Positions 15,485 through 19,290 of a stretch of 19,290 nt of DNA are shown here, one piece after another. Both the position numbers and the translations under genes were made by a program. A model generated the notes under the pieces. The model was not told the origin of the DNA, ran no database searches, and was given only the letters and a program-made list of their open reading frames with translations. Source of the stretch: Paralcaligenes sp039935015 (lineage in GTDB: Bacteria > Pseudomonadota > Gammaproteobacteria > Burkholderiales > Burkholderiaceae_B); the NCBI GenBank assembly GCA_039935015.1, contig JBDTLC010000154.1, positions 1 through 19,290 on the forward strand. The letters are read 5' to 3'. Numbering within the stretch: position 1 is the stretch's first letter; every line of letters starts with the position of its first letter.

Positions 15485-16458
15485 CTGGGGTCGTTGTAGC
15501 CCGGGCTTGAGGGATGCCCGGGGCTGACTAGGCTGTCGACCAGGGCTTCTTCTTGTGCAGAAATATTAATCTCTACCGCAGGGTAATAATCTTCCATTTG
15601 AGCCAGGGTGCGCGGCCCCGCAATCACGGCGCTGACCAGGGTGTTGGCCAGAACCCACGCCGTCGCAAAGTGTCCGGGCTTGATATCGCGGGCTTCACAA
15701 TGCCGGCGTAACGTTTGCGCTATGACCAGCGATTCTTCTCGGAACTCGGTCTCCATAATACGTTTGTCGCCGCGTGCCGCGCGCGTACTGTCGGCGGGGC
15801 TTTGTCCGGGCAGGTATTTGCCTGTTAAGACCCCACGGGCGATGGGGCTGTACGAGGCTACACCTAGCCCATAATGCGCGCAGGCTGGCAGGATTTCCAC
15901 TTCGGGTCCGCGATTAAGCAGGTTGTAATAAGGCTGGCACACGACAGGTGCGGGGACGTTGGCTTTTTCACATAAGCGAATGATTTCGGCAATTCGCCAG
16001 CCCCTGAAGTTGGAAACGCCAAACGCGCGGATCTTGCCGTCGCGAATCAGGTCGCCCAGGGTTCGCACGACGTCTTCCATGTTTTCTGTGTGAAAATCGC
16101 GGTGCAGGTACAAGATGTCAACATAATCGGTGGCCAGGCGGCGCAAGCTGTTGTCCACTTCGTACATCATCCAGCTGCGTGAGTAATGCGACTGGTTCGG
16201 TTGTGCGCTCATGGCGTTGCCCAATTTAGTCGCCAAGACCCAGTCATGCCGATTGGCGTGCAGCAGTTTGCCCACCATTTGTTCCGACCTGCCTTTGCTG
16301 TACACGTCGGCCGTATCGATAAAGTTGATCCCGTGCTCCTGGGCTGAAGCCACAATACGTTGCGCTTCGTCCAATTCGGTTTGGTCGCCGAACATCATGG
16401 TGCCCAGACACAGGGCCGACACTTTGAGATTGCTTCTTCCTAAACGTCGATATAGCAT
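15424..16458 (-). CDS. aldo/keto reductase
   Basis: A 344-residue NADPH-dependent (alpha/beta)8-barrel oxidoreductase of the AKR superfamily. It begins YRRLGRSNLKVSALCLGTMMFG. The catalytic tetrad is visible: D48 and Y53 (FIDTADVYSKGRSEQMVGK), K78 (WVLATKLG) and H119 (DILYLHRD). GVSNFRGW carries the conserved strand-6 Ser-Asn, and SPIARGVLTGKY and PGYNDPSYPFFGR are family C-terminal features. It reduces aldehydes or ketones in the cytosol; the substrate is unknown. The usual end is near FFGR, and the last ~13 residues (VPKTQSQKEVVTP) are read antisense through the 3' end of the hydroxylase gene. The start is ATG 16456-16458, with only a weak GGA upstream. Confidence 0.93.
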   Translation of the reverse strand: MLYRRLGRSNLKVSALCLGTMMFGDQTELDEAQRIVASAQEHGINFIDTADVYSKGRSEQMVGKLLHANRHDWVLATKLGNAMSAQPNQSHYSRSWMMYEVDNSLRRLATDYVDILYLHRDFHTENMEDVVRTLGDLIRDGKIRAFGVSNFRGWRIAEIIRLCEKANVPAPVVCQPYYNLLNRGPEVEILPACAHYGLGVASYSPIARGVLTGKYLPGQSPADSTRAARGDKRIMETEFREESLVIAQTLRRHCEARDIKPGHFATAWVLANTLVSAVIAGPRTLAQMEDYYPAVEINISAQEEALVDSLVSPGHPSSPGYNDPSYPFFGRVPKTQSQKEVVTP

Positions 16459-16461
16459 GGT

Positions 16462-16587
16462 TTATGATCCGGTTTGGGTGGCGCTTACGCCCGTTGGGCG
16501 GTTGTATGCCAGTTGAGCCTGTGCGACTTGTGGCGCAATGAGCATTAGGCCGCCGAGTAAAAGTAGCCTGAAAGGATACCGCAGCAA
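16462..16587 (-). CDS. possible tiny secreted peptide or signal-peptide relic (41 codons)
   Basis: Between the aldo/keto reductase and lipoprotein genes, the minus strand holds a short frame that reads like a signal peptide. After a basic start (LRYPFR) come a hydrophobic core LLLLGGLMLIAP, a cleavage-like site VAQA, and the short tail QLAYNRPTGVSATQTGS before TAA. The only upstream start in a sensible place is TTG (16585-16587), without a Shine-Dalgarno. The stop is 3 bases before the aldo/keto reductase ATG. It may be a genuine micropeptide, the broken front of a lost exported protein, or chance. Confidence 0.2.
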   Translation of the reverse strand: MLRYPFRLLLLGGLMLIAPQVAQAQLAYNRPTGVSATQTGS

Positions 16588-16673
16588 CCGTGCAACGGAT
16601 CCACTACAGTTGTAACAAAGCCCGTAATTATCGAACTGTCGACGGCTTGCGATGTCGAAGGACTATGAGACAA

Positions 16674-16955
16674 ATGACGACCGGCGCAGCGAAACGCCTG
16701 ATTTTTTCGCTCGGTATAGTGGTGGCGCTTGGCGGCTGTGCCGTATATCCGGCCGGCTACCCGTCTTATAGTTACTACGACAACTATGGAACGCCGGTTT
16801 ATGTGGCGCCCGCCCCGGCCTACGTGTCGCCTGCCCCAGTATACATAGCCCCTGGTCCGGTTTACATCGCCCCGCCGGTATCTCTGAATTTTGGCTTCGG
16901 ATGGGGGGGCGGCTATCACCATCATGGCCGGCGCGGGCGCGGATGGCGCCGTTAG
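16674..16955 (+). CDS. small Tyr/Pro heptad-repeat lipoprotein
   Basis: A 93-residue predicted lipoprotein. KRLIFSLGIVVALGGC is a type II signal peptide with lipobox LGGC, so Cys22 would be lipidated. After a Tyr-rich linker (YPAGYPSYSYYDNYG), four exact-length heptads follow, pattern P-[VA]-Y-[VI]-[AS]-P-x, at residues 41-68 (bases 16794-16877). Then come a GFGWGGG stretch and a His3/Arg-rich tail (YHHHGRRGRGWRR). Similar YxxP-rich lipoproteins are common and uncharacterised in Burkholderiales. The role is unknown; an outer-membrane-anchored structural or surface role is only a guess. The start is uncertain: AAGGA (16658-16662) is 11 bases before ATG 16674 but only 2 before ATG 16665; frames from 16590 would bury the signal peptide. 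The base-level repeat has period 21 bp. Confidence 0.7.
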   Translation: MTTGAAKRLIFSLGIVVALGGCAVYPAGYPSYSYYDNYGTPVYVAPAPAYVSPAPVYIAPGPVYIAPPVSLNFGFGWGGGYHHHGRRGRGWRR

Positions 16956-16967
16956 CGCATTAGGCGG

Positions 16968-17612
16968 CTACAACCCTTGTTCGACCATGTCCAGCAGGCG
17001 CTTGGTAATAAGGGTTGTGTGTGCCGCAGGCAGATAGTGCAGGGGGCCTTCAATGATCAACATGGCGAGGCCATGCACCGCCGACCAAGCGAGGTATTCG
17101 GCCCCCTCGCGACGATTCGGGGCTAGCGCGCCGGCGTTGACCAGTCTGTCAAGCGCCAAACCTAATAACTGATAAGGGTTTAGACCCGTGGTGCCAGCCT
17201 TTGCCGGGTCAGTGTCCTGTTCGACCTGATCGGTGGCTGCAAACGCCGTGCGAAACAGGCCTGTTTCGGTTTGGGCGAATCGCAGATACGCGGTCCCCAC
17301 GGCTCGCACGCTGGCACGAGCAAATTCAACCGGATTCTTCCCCTGACGCAGCCGCGCCAGTTCTGCTTCCATCACCTTCGCTAATTGGGAAAGTGCAGCG
17401 GCGCGTACCGCCTGTATCAACTCGTGCCGGCTAGCGAAATGCCGGTACGCGGCATTGGGCACAACGCCTGCGCGGCGAGTTACCTCGCGCAACACGATCG
17501 CGTCGGGGCCGCCTTCGCGCGCCAGGTCTATTCCGGCTTCCAGCAGCGTGCGGCGCAGATCGCCGTGGCGATAGGTGCTGCGCGTTGCTGGCCGGCTTAC
17601 ATTGGCTTTCAT
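16968..17612 (-). CDS. TetR/AcrR-family transcriptional regulator (WHG-type C-terminus)
   Basis: A 214-residue TetR-family repressor. The helix-turn-helix is YRHGDLRRTLLEAGIDLARE...LREVTRRAGVVPNAAYRHFASRHELI (about residues 14-65). The C-terminal ligand and dimer domain contains AWSAVHGLAMLIIEGPL, the Trp-x-x-x-His-Gly signature of the TetR_C WHG group. The start chosen is ATG 17610-17612, with GGAAA five bases upstream; a GTG at 17636 would add 8 residues but falls within the divergent promoter region. It is divergent from a VOC-family gene, and a 14-bp inverted repeat covers that gene's candidate promoter, so repression of the VOC gene and self-control are likely. The inducer is unknown. 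Confidence 0.9.
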   Translation of the reverse strand: MKANVSRPATRSTYRHGDLRRTLLEAGIDLAREGGPDAIVLREVTRRAGVVPNAAYRHFASRHELIQAVRAAALSQLAKVMEAELARLRQGKNPVEFARASVRAVGTAYLRFAQTETGLFRTAFAATDQVEQDTDPAKAGTTGLNPYQLLGLALDRLVNAGALAPNRREGAEYLAWSAVHGLAMLIIEGPLHYLPAAHTTLITKRLLDMVEQGL

Positions 17613-17628
17613 TGCTTTTCCAAAATAT

Positions 17629-17676
17629 GTAGACACTGTACATTATCTCTGTTATAAATTTGTGTACAGCGTCCAC
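17629..17676. promoter_or_regulatory. inverted-repeat operator over the VOC gene promoter
   Basis: GTAGACACTGTACA (17629-17642) and TGTACAGCGTCCAC (17663-17676) are inverted copies matching 12 of 14 bases, 20 bp apart; each contains the palindrome TGTACA. On the plus strand TAGACA (17630-17635), a 17-bp spacer and TATAAA (17653-17658) form a good promoter, bracketed by the two half-sites. This is the expected arrangement for the adjacent TetR repressor. Confidence 0.5.
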
Positions 17677-17738
17677 AATAGCAGCGCTGTAGTGAATCGA
17701 TTCTGTCGACATTCTCGCCTTACCTATCTCGAAGCTCG

Positions 17739-17744
17739 AAGGAG
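17739..17744 (+). promoter_or_regulatory. ribosome binding site of VOC gene
   Basis: AAGGAG lies six bases before ATG 17751 and fixes the start. Confidence 0.75.
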
Positions 17745-17750
17745 ATCGCC

Positions 17751-18194
17751 ATGCAAGTTTTACCTTATCTGTTTTTCGATGGCCGTTGTGAAGAGGCGGC
17801 CGATTTTTATTGCAGCACTTTAGGCGCCGAGGTGATGATGCTTATGCGTATGAAAGAAGGACCTGAGCCTTCAGGGGCGTGCAAAGCGCAAATTCCGGCA
17901 GGTTCTGAAAACAAGATCATGCACATGACTCTGCGCGTGGGCGAAAGCATTGTGCATGCTTCTGATGGCCGGTGTCAGGGCAATCCAGATTTCAAGGGGT
18001 TTTCGCTGTCGCTCAATGCAAGTAGTGATGCAGAGGCGGAACGTTTGTTCGCAGCGTTGTCCGAGGGCGGGCAAGTGCAGATGGCCATGGGCGAAACTTT
18101 CTATGCCTCTCGCTTTGGTATGGCCGTTGACCGCTTTGGCGTGCCCTGGATGGTTATTGTGCCTCTTGAAAGACCAGCGAGGGGGCCGGACTAA
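17751..18194 (+). CDS. VOC-superfamily protein, PhnB-like
   Basis: A 147-residue vicinal-oxygen-chelate fold protein close to the PhnB/YjdN glyoxalase-like group. The start MQVLPYLFFDGRCEEAADFYCSTLGAEV is the family's opening beta-alpha unit. The middle IMHMTLRVGESIVHASD gives a second beta-alpha-beta edge, and FGMAVDRFGVPWMVIV is the characteristic end strand (FG...D.FGV.W.I). Members bind a divalent metal or have lost it, and include resistance proteins and small dioxygenase-like enzymes; YjdN itself has no settled activity. The function here is unknown. It has its own strong promoter and Shine-Dalgarno, and is probably repressed by the divergent TetR protein. The stop codon overlaps the stop of the hemerythrin gene on the other strand. 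Confidence 0.87.
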   Translation: MQVLPYLFFDGRCEEAADFYCSTLGAEVMMLMRMKEGPEPSGACKAQIPAGSENKIMHMTLRVGESIVHASDGRCQGNPDFKGFSLSLNASSDAEAERLFAALSEGGQVQMAMGETFYASRFGMAVDRFGVPWMVIVPLERPARGPD

Positions 18195-18739
18195 ACCTTG
18201 TCTATGCCGCGCCGTTCGCGCATGGCGCGGCCGATGGCGGCCAGCTCGTCGTCACCCAGCAGGCGCGCCGCCATGGGCAGCAGATCGTCTTCTTCAATCT
18301 TAAGATGGCGCTGATACAGGTTCGTGAACGCGTCGACGTCAGCGGCGGGTAGACCCGATGGATTTCCTGCCGCGATGTGTTCCAGTACTTGGCGCAGGCG
18401 TTGCCACCGGGCTTCCAGCGCACGATGGTCCTCTGTCAGACCTTGCGTCATTTCTCGTATGCAGATTGCGTCTGAACCCGCCATTGATTCGATCAGGGCG
18501 GGAAAAAGGTTTTCCTCTTCATCGGCGTGGTGCTGCAGTGCCGCCGTGTCGAAATAGCGCATTACGCCTGCGGCAGCAGTGCGCGCCTGGACGTCTGACC
18601 CGTGCTGGGCGACATGCAGCGCCAACCGCTTTAGGGTGGCGCATTGGCGCTCGATCCGGATGTGGCAGGCTGCCAGCATTTCCAGCGGCGCTTCTGTGCT
18701 GGCAGCAGGGCCCGAGAATCCTGGAAAACTTTCGTTCAT
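18191..18739 (-). CDS. hemerythrin (HHE) domain protein
   Basis: A 182-residue cytosolic four-helix-bundle protein. Candidate di-iron ligands are H26 (AACHIRIERQ), H70/H71 with E75 (LQHHADEEENLFPAL), H105 (TEDHRALEARW) and H145 with E149 (YQRHLKIEEDDLLP), the order seen in bacterial HHE proteins. The family binds O2 or reacts with NO and peroxide, and some members are stress sensors or iron-repair proteins. There is no fused signalling domain. The start at ATG 18737-18739 has no strong Shine-Dalgarno. It is convergent with the VOC gene, with stop codons nested in four bases. In 18740-18843, upstream, I see no further gene. Confidence 0.88.
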   Translation of the reverse strand: MNESFPGFSGPAASTEAPLEMLAACHIRIERQCATLKRLALHVAQHGSDVQARTAAAGVMRYFDTAALQHHADEEENLFPALIESMAGSDAICIREMTQGLTEDHRALEARWQRLRQVLEHIAAGNPSGLPAADVDAFTNLYQRHLKIEEDDLLPMAARLLGDDELAAIGRAMRERRGIDKV

Positions 18740-18843
18740 ATCGTTGCTTATGGATTAACTGGTTTTAGGGCATCCAAAATAGCCCCTACTTTAGCAGTTC
18801 ATTTCCCATACGGGCGTAATACTTGGCTAGGCATCTGGCCGTT

Positions 18844-19290
18844 TCAGGCCAAATGTTTTTTTACCCAGGCTACATACTGGTCCATCCAGGTTTGCAGAAA
18901 TTTCTGGCTGTCGCCGTTTATATTGCCGGCGGCATCGAAAAGCCCTTCTTTGTGTTGAAGAAACACTTCTGGTTGCCCAAGTGTTGGCACGTTCAGGTAC
19001 GCCAGCACATTGCGCAAATGTTGTTGCGCCAGTGCCGTGCCTATTGCCCCAATCGATATGCCAAGCACGCCAGCGGGCTTGCCGGCCCAGGCGTTCTGGC
19101 CATAGGGGCGCGAGACGTGATCAATAGCATTTTTAAGCACGCCGGGCATCGAACGGTTGTATTCGGGCGTAATAAAAAGCAGCCCTTGTGAAGCGGCTAT
19201 CTCGGCTTTCAGGCGTTTGACGGCGGGCGCCTGATTGGCGTCGTCATCCTGGTTGTAAAGCGGCAAGTCGCCGATTTGTACCTGCTTGAA
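18844..19290 (-). CDS. NAD(P)H-dependent FMN reductase (ChrR/YieF-like), 5' truncated by window
   Basis: The reading frame is open to the last base of the window (residues FKQVQIGDLPLYNQDD precede any internal start), so the N-terminus with the first flavin loop lies outside. What is seen is the C-terminal 148 residues of an NADPH-dependent FMN reductase: LPLYNQD, then LLFITPEYNRSMPGVLKNAIDHVSRP, the diagnostic flavin-contact segment, then KPAGVLGISIGAIGTALAQQHLRNVLAYLNV. Relatives include ChrR, YieF and ArsH-type quinone, chromate or azo reductases. The tail WMDQYVAWVKKHLA is a typical last helix. The in-frame TTG at 19266 is not the start because the conserved region continues upstream. Confidence 0.9.
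   Translation of the reverse strand, partial: FKQVQIGDLPLYNQDDDANQAPAVKRLKAEIAASQGLLFITPEYNRSMPGVLKNAIDHVSRPYGQNAWAGKPAGVLGISIGAIGTALAQQHLRNVLAYLNVPTLGQPEVFLQHKEGLFDAAGNINGDSQKFLQTWMDQYVAWVKKHLA

Noticed and set aside
16545..16925. Minus-strand open frame antisense to the lipoprotein gene
   Set aside because: Arg/Gly-rich and generated by the repeat codons of the lipoprotein; no ribosome site and no family features.
17612..17636. GTG 17636 as start of the TetR regulator
   Set aside because: It lies in the candidate operator/promoter, lacks a Shine-Dalgarno, and ATG 17612 has GGAAA five bases upstream.
18836..18858. Hairpin TGGCC-GTTTCA-GGCCA followed by a run of seven T on the plus strand, like an intrinsic terminator
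   Set aside because: The nearby genes run on the minus strand, so the T-run would be on the wrong side. The T-run is simply the antisense of the Lys-Lys codons near the FMN reductase C-terminus, and the stem is only five pairs.

Overview
The window looks like chromosomal DNA of a Gram-negative betaproteobacterium, most likely order Burkholderiales and perhaps family Alcaligenaceae (Bordetella/Achromobacter/Pusillimonas relatives). The reasons are a Bug-type periplasmic solute receptor of the kind that is greatly expanded in that family, an RND efflux operon, a YxxP-repeat lipoprotein and moderately high GC. The assignment is by pattern only; no rRNA or tRNA is present.

Layout. (1) 1-2219, + strand: 3' part of an NDP-forming acyl-CoA ligase alpha subunit followed by a Bug-family receptor, probably a carboxylate uptake/activation operon. 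(2) 2220-2442: short intergenic stretch holding what looks like an internally deleted TetR helix-turn-helix remnant. (3) 2383-8023, - strand: a 1379-residue membrane-anchored NRPS-like protein of the Pls/PosA type (adenylation domain, carrier domain, then six membrane helices alternating with three tandem C-terminal modules). It is followed, through a 4-base TTGA stop/start overlap, by the RNA helicase gene dbpA. (4) 8165-8377: a 70-residue unknown protein divergent from the NRPS gene. (5) 8391-10350: an azoreductase gene and a divergent LysR regulator, flanked by two same-orientation copies of a ~70-bp palindromic repeat, plus three 22-bp tandem repeats at the azoreductase stop. (6) 10394-14751, - strand: adaptor and MdtC-like RND pump, again coupled by TTGA. 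(7) 14933-16458: a membrane histidine-motif hydroxylase and an aldo/keto reductase overlapping tail to tail by 61 bp. (8) 16462-16955: a possible tiny secreted peptide and a heptad-repeat lipoprotein. (9) 16968-18739: TetR regulator divergent from a VOC/PhnB-like protein, with a dyad over the shared promoter, then a hemerythrin-domain protein convergent with the VOC gene. (10) 18844-19290: 3' part of an NAD(P)H-dependent FMN reductase.

The most notable item is the Pls/PosA-type synthase. This family makes amino-acid homopolymers such as epsilon-poly-lysine and delta-poly-ornithine. The adenylation pocket I read here (D-M-E-H-N-G-T-V-S-K) has an acidic residue that would suit a basic amino acid, so a cationic isopeptide polymer is the best guess. 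The rest is ordinary accessory and stress-related gene content, with several candidate operators and repeats described individually.
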